In this document: positions 46,167 through 55,297 of the stretch, piece by piece
Position numbering within the stretch: position 1 is the first letter of the stretch
How the letters are laid out: each line of letters starts with the position of its first letter
DNA from: Streptococcus sp. 'caviae'
GTDB taxonomy: Bacteria; Bacillota; Bacilli; Lactobacillales; Streptococcaceae
Direction of reading: 5' to 3'
Length of the DNA: 64,000 nt
NCBI RefSeq assembly: GCF_001937065.1
Contig: NZ_MOWR01000002.1
Span: 186,001-250,000 of the forward strand
Translations under genes and position numbers: made by a program
The notes under the pieces: generated by a model
The model's database searches: none
The model's input: only the letters and a program-made list of their open reading frames with translations
What the model was told of the DNA's origin: nothing

Positions 46167-47414
46167 TTATTTAGCAGCTGCTAAATCTTTATCAAATTGT
46201 TTCAATTTAGCAAGGTAATTACTTTCTTTTATCTTACCATTATAAGTATCACTGAGAATAGCAGCACTTTCATTCCAGAATGTTGTCATTTGGCTTAGTT
46301 TAGGCATAACCATTGTGTAATCTGAAGATGAGCCCATTTTAATAACAGCCTGTGCTAATTCATTGTTTTGAACAGCTGCAGAATTTTGAACGGTCTTGTT
46401 AGATGGAATGATATTGCGTCCCTTATCCTTGAATTGATTTTCCTGACTTTCAGCACTAGTGAGATAAGATGCTAATTTATAGCTGGCAGCGATACGTTTT
46501 GTATTGCCTTTAGACGGTGCTTGATTGACAGCATAAAGTTTAACCCCTAAAAAGGCTTTTTGCTGAACAACTTTACCATCAATATTGATAGTTGGATAAA
46601 CTGTAACAGCAAGATTTTCTTTGCCGATAGCTTTTTGCGCAGCTTCATAGTCCCAAGGTCCTGACTCAAAAGCAGCTACAGCGCCGTCGCCAAATTTGGA
46701 CATGACATTATTATCATCGAGGTTAACAAAGCCTTTATTTGTTTTTTGGCTGGCAATCCATTTGAGAACAGATACACCAGCCTCATTGCCCCAATTGGTC
46801 CCTGCAACATCTTCACCGTTTTCTCCGAAGATTTTATCACCGACGGATAAAAAGAGCGGTGCAGTAGCATAGGCATTAACTTGTTTTAGTTTTGCTCCGA
46901 AAGCTGCCTTGCTGGTAATAGTTTCATAAGATGTAACATCTTCAGCTGATAATTTGGATTTATTGTAGTAGAGGACTTGAGATTCAATACCAAATGGGAA
47001 GGCATAAGTTTTGCCCTTGTATTTGGCACCGGCACTGGCTTGCTCTGTTTCGTTTTTAGCGATTTCGTTAGTATACTTTTCTGGAATTTCCTGAATAACA
47101 CCAGCCTCAACCAACTGACCTAATTGATCGTGCGGCAGAGAAAAGACGTCTGCTGCAGTACTAGGGTCCTTTTTAATCTTTTCTTGAGCTTTTGGATCCT
47201 CAGATTCGATGACTTTAACCTTGTAGTTGGAATCTTTTTCGAATTTTTTCACAATGTTTTCATAAGATTTTTTAGCTCCTGTTGGAACCCAAAGTTTAAT
47301 GGTTTTGGGATCTGCTGAGCTGGATTTGGACTCCTTTGACCCGCAGGCAACAAGGATGCTGCTTGCAAGAGCAAGACTCGCACCGCCAATAAGTAATTTT
47401 TGCCATGTTTTCAT
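46167..47414 (-). CDS. malE: Maltose/maltodextrin-binding lipoprotein
   Basis: 415 residues from ATG 47414 (complement), which has AGGAGGAAC upstream. The frame extends 24 residues further back, but that part overlaps the promoter and operator. Signal peptide with lipobox LVAC, lipidated Cys24. Solute-binding fold with IKLWVPTGAKKSYE, AFPFGIESQVLYYNKSKL and the ESGPWDYEAAQ region typical of MalE/MalX. Captures maltodextrins at the cell surface for MalFGK. Confidence 0.93.
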   Translation of the reverse strand: MKTWQKLLIGGASLALASSILVACGSKESKSSSADPKTIKLWVPTGAKKSYENIVKKFEKDSNYKVKVIESEDPKAQEKIKKDPSTAADVFSLPHDQLGQLVEAGVIQEIPEKYTNEIAKNETEQASAGAKYKGKTYAFPFGIESQVLYYNKSKLSAEDVTSYETITSKAAFGAKLKQVNAYATAPLFLSVGDKIFGENGEDVAGTNWGNEAGVSVLKWIASQKTNKGFVNLDDNNVMSKFGDGAVAAFESGPWDYEAAQKAIGKENLAVTVYPTINIDGKVVQQKAFLGVKLYAVNQAPSKGNTKRIAASYKLASYLTSAESQENQFKDKGRNIIPSNKTVQNSAAVQNNELAQAVIKMGSSSDYTMVMPKLSQMTTFWNESAAILSDTYNGKIKESNYLAKLKQFDKDLAAAK

Positions 47415-47457
47415 AGCTTTGTTCCTCCTGAAAGTTTTTATCAAAAATACATCTTTT

Positions 47458-47486
47458 ATTATGCAACCGTTTGCAAAAAAAGTCAA
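47458..47486 (-). promoter_or_regulatory. malE promoter with operator filling the spacer
   Basis: Minus strand: TTGACT (47486-47481), 17-base spacer, CATAAT (47463-47458). The palindrome TGCAAACGGTTGCA (47475-47462) fills the spacer, a direct steric block by MalR. Confidence 0.85.
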
Positions 47487-47549
47487 GTCTTTTTTAAAAA
47501 ATATTTTAAAAAATAGATATTACCTGCTTTTAATGAATAACAAAGTCAT

Positions 47550-47561
47550 GCAAACGCTTGT
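47550..47561. promoter_or_regulatory. Second MalR-type half-conserved operator
   Basis: GCAAACGCTTGT, related to the operators at malE and malQ, 87 bp from the malE operator centre. It lies between malE and malR and could help repress either. Confidence 0.5.
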
Positions 47562-47676
47562 TTTAATAAGCTTTTAAGCGGATAAATAAAGTAAAAACTA
47601 ATACGTCAAACTGCCGTATCTTAAATAATTAAATGAGACAGAACTTTTTGGCCACTCTCTTAATTTTCTAATAATC

Positions 47677-47705
47677 TTGTAAGTCAGGAAAATCTGTTGT
47701 AAAAT
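47677..47705 (+). promoter_or_regulatory. malR promoter
   Basis: TTGTAA (47677-47682), 17-base spacer, TAAAAT (47700-47705); the gene starts 30 bases on with AAAGGA as SD. Confidence 0.6.
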
Positions 47706-47734
47706 AGAATTCAGCAAAAACAAAGGAAAATGAT

Positions 47735-48757
47735 ATGGTTACCATTAAAGATGTAGCAAAAAAGGCTGGTGTCAATCCCTCCACTGTCAGCCGGGCTCTA
47801 AAAAACAATTCATCAATTTCTCAGAAAACTAAAGATCGTGTCAAAAGAGCCATGAATGACTTGGGCTATGTTCCAAATCTGGCAGCCCAAATGCTAGCCA
47901 GTGGTCTAACTTATTGTGTAGGTGTGGTTTTACCTCCTCTGTCTGGTCCGGATCGACTGAGTGAGCCCTTTTTTATGGAAATTTTAACAGCAATCAATGG
48001 TGAAGCAACCATCAATAATTTTACGGTTTCCATTGCTACCAGCGACACCCTGTCAGATTTGGAAAGTCAGGTTCAGCTCATGTATCGCCAAAAGCGAGTT
48101 GATGGATTTATTGTCCTTTATTCGGAAGAAAAGGATCCTGTCCGTCAATTTCTTATGAAATACAAGATTCCTTTTGTTATTATAGGAGCGCCGGTAGACT
48201 ACGAAAATGAAACCACATATGTTGATAATGATAACCAGCTGATGGCCAAAACAGCAGTTAACTATCTCAACCAAAGAGGGCATCAAAAGATTTTGTTTGT
48301 CACCAATGATCAAAAGAGTGAAATCTATCTTGAACGCTACATTGGTTACCAAAAAGGAATGATGAAATTAGGATTAAAGTCTTATAACAGTGCTTTGTTT
48401 GATTCCAAACGGCCGGAGCTGCTAGAAGCTTTTATTGAGACAATTCAAAGGGAAAAAATAAGTGCTTTGATGATTATTGGGGATGTTTTGTCAATTAAAA
48501 TCATACAGTTTTTGTCTTATTATGGTTTTACTGTGCCGGATGATATATCAATTGTTTCTTTTAACAATTCCAGTTATGCAACTATTTTGCATCCTTATTT
48601 GACTACCTTTGATATTAATGTCAGCAGTCTAGGAAGACTGAGTCTGCATAGACTGATAGAAAAAATTAAAGACAGTCAAACTCAAAATGAAAAAGTGATT
48701 GTTCCTTTTACCTTAAAGGAACGCGAGAGTGTTCGCAATCTCAAAAAGGGAAACTAA
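47735..48757 (+). CDS. malR: LacI-family maltose regulator MalR
   Basis: 340 residues. LacI helix-turn-helix (VTIKDVAKKAGVNPSTVSRAL) and hinge NDLGYVPNLAAQMLASG, then the ligand-binding domain. It lies between the import operon (minus) and malQ-glgP (plus), both of which carry ACGCAAACG-type palindromes in their core promoters, so it most likely represses both until maltose or maltotriose binds. Confidence 0.92.
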   Translation: MVTIKDVAKKAGVNPSTVSRALKNNSSISQKTKDRVKRAMNDLGYVPNLAAQMLASGLTYCVGVVLPPLSGPDRLSEPFFMEILTAINGEATINNFTVSIATSDTLSDLESQVQLMYRQKRVDGFIVLYSEEKDPVRQFLMKYKIPFVIIGAPVDYENETTYVDNDNQLMAKTAVNYLNQRGHQKILFVTNDQKSEIYLERYIGYQKGMMKLGLKSYNSALFDSKRPELLEAFIETIQREKISALMIIGDVLSIKIIQFLSYYGFTVPDDISIVSFNNSSYATILHPYLTTFDINVSSLGRLSLHRLIEKIKDSQTQNEKVIVPFTLKERESVRNLKKGN

Positions 48758-48846
48758 ATTTTTTACTGAAAAAGATCGGAAGAAGTGTGCTTTGATATGA
48801 TTTCATGGCATTCTTGCTGTTCTTTTTTATTTTTTTCTAAAAATTC

Positions 48847-48875
48847 TTGACTTACGCAAACGCTTGCGTTATAAT
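48847..48875 (+). promoter_or_regulatory. malQ-glgP promoter with operator filling the spacer
   Basis: TTGACT (48847-48852), 17-base spacer, TATAAT (48870-48875). ACGCAAACGCTTGCGT (48854-48869) takes up 16 of the 17 spacer bases; arms ACGCAA/TTGCGT are perfect. Same design as the malE promoter. Confidence 0.9.
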
Positions 48876-49019
48876 TCTCTTAGCTTAGCAAATAATAGAA
48901 CATGGGCTAAAATCCTAGTAAAAAAGATAAACTTCCTTGTGTTTTGGAGACACAGCGGCAGTTTCCTATTTTATACGGATTTCTTCACGCCCTTTGTATC
49001 TTAAATAAAGGAGAAAAGT

Positions 49020-50537
49020 ATGGAAACACGTGCAAGTGGTGTTTTGCTGCATATCAGCTCTCTTCCTGGAAAGTTTGGTATTGGCACCTTTGGTCAGGAA
49101 GCCTACCGTTTTGTTGATTTTCTTAAAGAAACCAATCAAACCTACTGGCAGCTATTGCCTTTGACATCAACAAGTTATGGAGACTCTCCTTATCAATCTT
49201 TTTCTGCAGTTGCCGGCAATGTTAATTTTATTGACTTTGATTTACTGCGGGAAAAAGGGCTGCTTCAGGAAGCAGATTATGCGACGGTCTCCTTTGGAGA
49301 TGATGAAGAAACTGTTGATTATGCCCTTTTGTTTAAAGTTCGCAGGCCAATTTTAGAAAAGGCTGTTGCTAACTTTTTGACAGCTGAAAAAAATCGTGAA
49401 AAATTAAAGATTTTTGAAGAGCAAAATGAGACTTGGCTTGATGATTATGCTGAGTTTATGGCAATAAAAGAACATTTTGGGCACAAGGCCCTGCAGGAAT
49501 GGGGAGATAAAAAGGCTATCCAGCGTGATGAAGAGCGACTGGTTCATTACCGGCGTCTTTTGGCTGATGAGATTAATTATTACAAGGTTACTCAGTATTT
49601 CTTTTTTGAACAATGGCTGGCGCTTAAAGCATATGCCAATAAGAAGCATATCAAAATTATTGGCGATATGCCTATCTATGTTGCCAAGGACAGCGTTGAA
49701 GTCTGGACCATGCCTGAGCTCTTTAAAATGGATGAAAATTTGGAGCCTTTATCGGTTGCTGGCTGTCCACCAGATGAATTCAGTGACGAAGGACAGCTCT
49801 GGGGAAATCCTATCTATGACTGGAAAAAGCATAGGGAAACAGGTTTTGCCTGGTGGATTTACCGTATTCAAGAAAGCTTCAAAATTTATGATATTCTGCG
49901 GATCGATCATTTTAAAGGTTTTTCAGACTACTGGGAAATTGAAGGAGACTCAAAAACAGCTAGGAAAGGCTGCTGGCAGCCGGGCCCTGGCATAGCACTT
50001 TTTAGAGCTGTTCAAAATGTTTTGGGGGATCTACCGATTGTTGCTGAGGATCTGGGTTATGTTGATGACAGAGCAAGGCAGCTTTTAAAAGATACTGGCT
50101 TTCCTGGCATGAAAATTTTAGAATTTGGTTTTTATGATTTAACTGGACACAGTATTGATATTCCGCATCATTACACCCCCAATAGTGTTGCTTATATCGG
50201 AACTCATGATAATGAAGTTGTCAACGGTTGGTATGACAGCCTTAGTGTAGAACAAGAAGAATTTGTTGATGCCTATACCCACCGAAAACCGATTGAACCG
50301 GTTAATCAGGCCATGCTGCGGCTGCTTTTCTCAACCGTCAGCAATACAGTGATTTTGACCATGCAGGATCTGCTCAATAAACCTGCCAGCTCACGCATGA
50401 ACACACCATCTACCATTGGTGGTAACTGGCAGTGGCGCATGCGGGCCAAAGATCTGACTCAAGACAAAAAAGACTTTTTAATTGCATTAACTAAACTATA
50501 TCAAAGAGGAAATGAAGAAAATGACATCAAAGACTAA
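49020..50537 (+). CDS. malQ: 4-alpha-glucanotransferase
   Basis: 505 residues, GH77. Transfers glucan chains between maltodextrins and frees glucose. Family pieces: [18 protein letters not shown], the nucleophile region [19 protein letters not shown] with the acid/base Glu, and YIGTHDNEV. The leader from the promoter is about 140 bases. It overlaps glgP and works with it: MalQ lengthens chains that GlgP shortens. Confidence 0.96.
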   Translation: METRASGVLLHISSLPGKFGIGTFGQEAYRFVDFLKETNQTYWQLLPLTSTSYGDSPYQSFSAVAGNVNFIDFDLLREKGLLQEADYATVSFGDDEETVDYALLFKVRRPILEKAVANFLTAEKNREKLKIFEEQNETWLDDYAEFMAIKEHFGHKALQEWGDKKAIQRDEERLVHYRRLLADEINYYKVTQYFFFEQWLALKAYANKKHIKIIGDMPIYVAKDSVEVWTMPELFKMDENLEPLSVAGCPPDEFSDEGQLWGNPIYDWKKHRETGFAWWIYRIQESFKIYDILRIDHFKGFSDYWEIEGDSKTARKGCWQPGPGIALFRAVQNVLGDLPIVAEDLGYVDDRARQLLKDTGFPGMKILEFGFYDLTGHSIDIPHHYTPNSVAYIGTHDNEVVNGWYDSLSVEQEEFVDAYTHRKPIEPVNQAMLRLLFSTVSNTVILTMQDLLNKPASSRMNTPSTIGGNWQWRMRAKDLTQDKKDFLIALTKLYQRGNEENDIKD

Positions 50538-52797
50538 ACAGTTTGCTAACTATGCTGAGAACAAAACAGGGCAAGCCCTCTCACAATTGAGCAATCGGGA
50601 CATCTACATTCAGCTCTTGCATTTTGTCAAAGAAGCAGCCAAGGATATGCCTAAAAACAGTTCTAAACGCAAGGTCTATTACATTTCGGCCGAGTTTTTA
50701 ATTGGTAAATTGCTGTCCAACAATTTGATTAACTTGGGGCTTTATGAGGCTGTCAAAGATGATTTGGCTGCGGCCGGTAAATCTATCAGTCAGGTCGAAG
50801 ATATTGAGCTGGAACCGTCGCTTGGCAACGGCGGTTTGGGACGCCTGGCCTCTTGCTTTATCGATTCCATGTCAACTTTAGGAATCAATGGTGAAGGTGT
50901 CGGCCTCAATTACCACTGCGGCCTGTTCAAGCAGGTTTTCCGCGATAATCAGCAGGAAGCCAAAGCCGATTACTGGATCGAAGATGATTCGTGGCTGGTT
51001 TCGACTGACATTTCCTACGATGTGCCTTTCCGTGACTTCACCCTTAAATCTGCATTAAAACGTATTGATATTTTGGGTTATCACAAGGACAGCAAAAATT
51101 ATCTTAATTTATTTGATATTGAAGGGCTTGATTACGGTCTGATCAAGGATGACATTACCTTTGATAAGACAGAAATCAAAAAAAATCTGACCCTTTTCCT
51201 CTATCCGGATGATTCCGATAAAAACGGGGAATTGCTGCGTATTTATCAGCAGTACTTCATGGTTTCAAATGCGGCTCAGCTCTTAATTGACGAGGCTTTG
51301 GAACGCGGCTCAAACCTGCATGATTTAGCGGATTATGCCTACGTGCAAATCAATGACACGCATCCGTCCATGGTTATTCCAGAACTCATCCGTCTTTTGA
51401 ACGAAAAACATGGTCTTGACTTTCATGAAGCAGTTGATATTGTCAAAAATATGGTCGGATACACTAACCATACCATCTTAGCAGAAGCCCTTGAAAAATG
51501 GCCTCTGGATTATTTGGAAGAGGTTGTGCCGCATCTGGTTGTCATTATTAAAAAATTGGATGAGCTGATTCGTGCCGAATATGACGATGAAACAGTACAA
51601 ATTATTGATAAGTCTGACCGTGTTCATATGGCACACATGGATATTCACTTTTCAACCAGCGTCAATGGGGTGGCTGCGCTGCATACTGAGATTCTTAAAA
51701 ATAGTGAGCTCAAGCCTTTCTATGATATTTATCCTGAAAAATTTAATAATAAAACCAACGGGATTACCTTCCGTCGCTGGCTGGAATTTGCCAACCAAGA
51801 ATTGGCGGCTTATATCAAAGAATTGATTGGCGACGGTTATCTTAAAGATGCGACAGAGCTAGAAAAATTAGATGCTTTGGCAGCAGATGAAGCAGTCCAT
51901 GAGAAACTGTCACAAATTAAATATGACAACAAGCTGGCTCTCAAACGTTACTTAAAAGCTAATAAAGGTATTGATTTGGATGAAAATTCGATCATTGATA
52001 CACAAATCAAGCGTTTCCATGAATACAAACGTCAGCAGATGAATGTCCTCTATATTATCCATAAATATTTGGATATTAAAAAAGGCAACCTGCCAAAACG
52101 AAAGATTACACTAATCTTTGGTGGTAAGGCAGCTCCTGCTTATATCATTGCTCAGGATATTATTCACCTGATTCTCAGCCTTTCAGAATTGATTAATAAG
52201 GATCCTGATGTCAGCCCTTATCTGAATGTTTTCCTTGTTGAGAACTATAATGTCACTGTGGCTGAGCACTTGATTCCGGCTTCTGATATTTCAGAGCAAA
52301 TCTCACTGGCTTCTAAAGAAGCTTCCGGCACTGGTAACATGAAATTCATGTTAAATGGCGCTCTGACGCTGGGAACCATGGACGGTGCCAATGTTGAAAT
52401 TGCTGAGCTTGTTGGTCAGGAAAATATCTATACCTTTGGTAAGGATTCAGATACCATTATCGATATGTATGACAAGGCTTCTTATGTGTCTCGTGATTAT
52501 TATGAAGGCGATGAAGCTATTAAAGAAGCGGTGGACTTCATTGTCAGTGATGAATTGCTTAAAGTCGGTAATAAAGAGCGTTTAGAACGCCTTTACAATG
52601 AACTGATTAACAAAGACTGGTTCATGACCCTCATTGATTTAAAAGAATACATTGCTAAAAAAGAAGAAGTTTACGCGGACTATGAAGACCGTAATGCTTG
52701 GAACACCAAAGTCGTTCATAACATTGCCAAAGCTGGTTTCTTCTCATCCGACAGGACCATTGAACAATACGATAAGGATATCTGGCATAGTTTGTAA
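50521..52797 (+). CDS. glgP: Maltodextrin/glycogen phosphorylase
   Basis: 758 residues from ATG 50521; AAGAGGA lies 10 bases upstream, while the in-frame ATG at 50512 is only 1 base from it. Releases glucose-1-phosphate from alpha-1,4-glucans. The PLP-lysine motif [15 protein letters not shown] and the glucan site region [17 protein letters not shown] are present; it lacks the long regulatory N-terminus of animal enzymes. Overlaps malQ by 17 bases, so translation is coupled. Confidence 0.95.
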   Translation: MTSKTKQFANYAENKTGQALSQLSNRDIYIQLLHFVKEAAKDMPKNSSKRKVYYISAEFLIGKLLSNNLINLGLYEAVKDDLAAAGKSISQVEDIELEPSLGNGGLGRLASCFIDSMSTLGINGEGVGLNYHCGLFKQVFRDNQQEAKADYWIEDDSWLVSTDISYDVPFRDFTLKSALKRIDILGYHKDSKNYLNLFDIEGLDYGLIKDDITFDKTEIKKNLTLFLYPDDSDKNGELLRIYQQYFMVSNAAQLLIDEALERGSNLHDLADYAYVQINDTHPSMVIPELIRLLNEKHGLDFHEAVDIVKNMVGYTNHTILAEALEKWPLDYLEEVVPHLVVIIKKLDELIRAEYDDETVQIIDKSDRVHMAHMDIHFSTSVNGVAALHTEILKNSELKPFYDIYPEKFNNKTNGITFRRWLEFANQELAAYIKELIGDGYLKDATELEKLDALAADEAVHEKLSQIKYDNKLALKRYLKANKGIDLDENSIIDTQIKRFHEYKRQQMNVLYIIHKYLDIKKGNLPKRKITLIFGGKAAPAYIIAQDIIHLILSLSELINKDPDVSPYLNVFLVENYNVTVAEHLIPASDISEQISLASKEASGTGNMKFMLNGALTLGTMDGANVEIAELVGQENIYTFGKDSDTIIDMYDKASYVSRDYYEGDEAIKEAVDFIVSDELLKVGNKERLERLYNELINKDWFMTLIDLKEYIAKKEEVYADYEDRNAWNTKVVHNIAKAGFFSSDRTIEQYDKDIWHSL

Positions 52798-52805
52798 AAA
52801 GATGT

Positions 52806-52840
52806 AAAATCTGGGATTGTTTCTGATTCCAGATTTTTTT
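52806..52840 (+). terminator. malQ-glgP terminator
   Basis: AAATCTGG pairs with CCAGATTT around an AT-rich loop, then a T run. Confidence 0.85.
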
Positions 52841-52876
52841 CATATTTGTCTTGAAAGTTTAACTATTTATTTTTAC

Positions 52877-52907
52877 TTGACTTGGAGTTGACTTTAAGGT
52901 TTATAAT
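52877..52907 (+). promoter_or_regulatory. MerR-type promoter with 19-bp spacer
   Basis: TTGACT (52877-52882), 19-base spacer, TATAAT (52902-52907). The spacer holds the imperfect dyad CTTGGAGT-TG-ACTTTAAG (52881-52898), the kind bound by AdhR/NmlR-like MerR activators that respond to aldehydes or thiol stress. No merR gene is in the window. Confidence 0.8.
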
Positions 52908-52938
52908 GAAAGCAGCTTAAATAATGGAGGAAAAAACT

Positions 52939-53400
52939 ATGATAAAGACGCTTATTCTTTATTTTTCGAATACGGGAACTACCAAAAGGGTTGCTGAATT
53001 AATGGCTCAGGAATTGGGAGCAGACCTTTATCGGATTTTGGCTGAGCAAGATTACACAGCAGCAGATCTGACCTGGACCAATGCCAACTGCCGGGCTAAT
53101 CAGGAACAAAACGATGAAGCCAGTCGTCCCGCTTACAGCGGCAGCCTGCCGGATTTGACCTCTTATGATCAAGTGATCATCGGTCACCCCATCTGGTGGA
53201 GGATTCCTCCCAAAATTATCCGTACAGTTCTTGAAGATCTAGATTTGACCGGTAAAAAGGTGGCCAGTTTTGCAACTTCTGGCGGTTCTGATTATCATGA
53301 AGCCCAAAGGGCGATGGAGCAGTGGACAGGTCTTCGTCTGCCCAAAGGCCAGATTTTATCAAGTTCAGCCAGCGTGAAGAAATGGCTGAGTACGATTTAG
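52939..53400 (+). CDS. Flavodoxin-family protein
   Basis: 153 residues from ATG 52939 (GGAGG upstream; ATG 52924 lies in front of that SD). The FMN phosphate loop is LYFSNTGTTKRVA near residues 6-18; later IGHPIWWRIPPKIIRTVLED and FATSGGSDYHEAQ are typical of single-domain flavodoxin-like NAD(P)H reductases. A role in detoxifying reactive electrophiles or quinones is suggested by the promoter and the aldo/keto reductase downstream. Confidence 0.88.
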   Translation: MIKTLILYFSNTGTTKRVAELMAQELGADLYRILAEQDYTAADLTWTNANCRANQEQNDEASRPAYSGSLPDLTSYDQVIIGHPIWWRIPPKIIRTVLEDLDLTGKKVASFATSGGSDYHEAQRAMEQWTGLRLPKGQILSSSASVKKWLSTI

Positions 53401-53534
53401 GTTCAGAAGAAAGAACTTAACAATAAGCAGCAGAACAGCTATTTAAGAATGAGTATTTTTTATCTGAAAAAACAAAGGGCTGCTGTTCGGCCAAAATGGA
53501 ATAAAGTGCTGATAGAAGAATAAAGGAGACGATT

Positions 53535-54524
53535 ATGGAATATACAAAATTGGGTAAGACAGGACTTGAAGTTTCAAAAATCTGTCTGGGCGGCATGAGC
53601 TTTGGCGATGCCAGCCGGGGCGGTCAGCACCAGGGCTGGGTTTTAGATGAAGATAAAACACGGCAGATTATGAAAAAGGCTCTGGATTTGGGAGTTAATT
53701 TCTTTGATACAGCCAATGCTTATACGCTGGGTTCCAGCGAAGAATTTATGGGACGGGCCATTTGCGATTTTGCTGACCGTGATGAGATTGTCCTTGCCAC
53801 CAAACTTTTCTTTGGTGATGGGCAGCATGAAGGCCGCAATACGAGAGGACTCTCCCGCAAGGCTATTTTCAATCAGGCTGAAGCCAGTCTTAAGCGCTTG
53901 GGAATGGATTATATTGACATTCTTTATATCCATCGCTGGGACTACAATACAGCAATTGAAGAAACCATGTCAGCGCTCAATGACTTAGTGCGCTCCGGCA
54001 AGGTTCGCTATCTGGGAGCATCGGCCATGTATGCTTGGCAGTTCCAAAAAGCCCAGTATATTGCTGAGAAAAACGGCTGGACCAAATTTTCAGTGATGCA
54101 GAATCACTACAATATGCTCTATCGCGAAGATGAGAGGGAAATGATTCCGTTTTGTAAGGACTCTGGTGTTGGCTTAGCGCCTTACAGTCCTTTTGCAGCA
54201 GGTCGGGTTATTCGCGACTGGGATGCAGATACTGCCCGCAGCCATACGGACAGTTTTGCCAGAACAAAATACGACAGCACAGAGGAACAAGATATGGCCA
54301 TTGTCAGACGTGTTGGAGAACTGGCTGATAAGTATGACCGTACGCGTGCTCAGATTGCTCTGGCCTGGCTTTGGCAAAAGGGTATGGATTCTCCAATCGT
54401 AGGTGTGACTAAGGAAAAATACCTTGATGATTTCATGGGTGCTTTTGACCTTAAACTGACCGACAAAGATATGGCTTATCTGGATGAGAAATACCTGCCG
54501 CATAAGGTTGTGGGAGCTCTTTGA
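53535..54524 (+). CDS. Aldo/keto reductase
   Basis: 329 residues, TIM-barrel NADPH enzyme. Catalytic tetrad visible: Asp58, Tyr63, Lys90 and His133. C-terminal cofactor motif PIVGVTKEKYLDD. It resembles the YdhF/IolS type with broad aldehyde and ketone range. No promoter is apparent in the 134 bases before it, so it may be read from the MerR-type promoter together with the flavodoxin gene. Confidence 0.92.
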   Translation: MEYTKLGKTGLEVSKICLGGMSFGDASRGGQHQGWVLDEDKTRQIMKKALDLGVNFFDTANAYTLGSSEEFMGRAICDFADRDEIVLATKLFFGDGQHEGRNTRGLSRKAIFNQAEASLKRLGMDYIDILYIHRWDYNTAIEETMSALNDLVRSGKVRYLGASAMYAWQFQKAQYIAEKNGWTKFSVMQNHYNMLYREDEREMIPFCKDSGVGLAPYSPFAAGRVIRDWDADTARSHTDSFARTKYDSTEEQDMAIVRRVGELADKYDRTRAQIALAWLWQKGMDSPIVGVTKEKYLDDFMGAFDLKLTDKDMAYLDEKYLPHKVVGAL

Positions 54525-54529
54525 TAAAA

Positions 54530-54582
54530 AACACGGGACAAGCAGGGACTTGTCAGTTAAGAACCTGCCCGGTCTCGTTTTT
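54530..54582 (+). terminator. Aldo/keto reductase terminator
   Basis: CGGGAC-AAGCAGG pairs imperfectly with CCTGCCC-GGTCTCG, then six T. Confidence 0.65.
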
Positions 54583-54605
54583 TCTTTGGTTTTTGGATAA
54601 TTTAT

Positions 54606-54639
54606 AGCTGTCTGCAAACAGTTTTTAGACAGCTTTTTC
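54606..54639 (+). terminator. Second terminator
   Basis: AGCTGTCT (54606-54613) pairs with AGACAGCT (54627-54634), then TTTTTC. Confidence 0.7.
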
Positions 54640-54707
54640 TTTTTGGCTGAACAACTGTTTTATTGTTTTCTCTAAGCCTTAGACTACTAAAAAATCCTAC
54701 ATTTTCT

Positions 54708-54736
54708 TTGACTCTTGGCTTAAAAAACTGTAATAT
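54708..54736 (+). promoter_or_regulatory. Promoter abutting the acetyltransferase gene
   Basis: TTGACT (54708-54713), 17-base spacer, TAATAT (54731-54736). The ATG at 54743 is 7 bases after the -10, where the start point is expected; no SD precedes it. Confidence 0.6.
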
Positions 54737-54742
54737 AACACT

Positions 54743-55297
54743 ATGGATATATGGACACAGTTAGGACGTTTTTCGGAATTTGAGATCCAGCATCTCTTCA
54801 TGCGTCCCTTTACCTTTAAGGACCACAAAGATTTTTATGAAATAGCTGGGAATAAACAGAATCTGCCCTTTATTTTCCCTCATCAGGCCAGTCTGGCAGA
54901 AAGTGATTTTTTGCTGGTCCATTATTTTATGAAAAATCCCTTGGGTGTCTGGGCCCTTGAACACAAGGAAAATCATAAAATGATAGGAGCTATCCGTTTT
55001 GATAAACTTGATGTGACGGCTAAAAGGGCGGAAATTGGCTATTTTCTGCATAAGGATTACTGGGGGCAGGGGCTGGCGACTGAGGCGCTCAAAAATCTGG
55101 TTTTTCTGGCCTTTCAGGAATTTGATTTAAAACTGCTGCAGATTGTTATCCATAAGGAGAATGCGGCCAGTGCCAGAGTGGCAGAAAAAGCCGGCTTTAG
55201 TTTGGTCAAACAGTTTAAAGGAAGCGACCGCTACACTCATAGGATGCGTGATTATTTAAGATATGAACGAAGGATAGGTGAGAAGACAGATGAGTAA
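54743..55297 (+). CDS. GNAT-family N-acetyltransferase (RimJ/RimL type)
   Basis: 184 residues. Acetyl-CoA site visible in GYFLHKDYWGQGLATEALKN near residue 100-120, then VIHKENAASARVAEKAGF. Substrate unknown; relatives modify ribosomal proteins or small molecules. It probably has a leaderless mRNA. It overlaps the start of the next gene by 8 bases, so it is the head of an operon with spxR and perhaps map. Confidence 0.87.
   Translation: MDIWTQLGRFSEFEIQHLFMRPFTFKDHKDFYEIAGNKQNLPFIFPHQASLAESDFLLVHYFMKNPLGVWALEHKENHKMIGAIRFDKLDVTAKRAEIGYFLHKDYWGQGLATEALKNLVFLAFQEFDLKLLQIVIHKENAASARVAEKAGFSLVKQFKGSDRYTHRMRDYLRYERRIGEKTDE

Noticed and set aside
47415-47486. N-terminal extension of MalE to 47486
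   Set aside because: It would be coded across the -10, the operator and part of the -35, and would precede the signal peptide.
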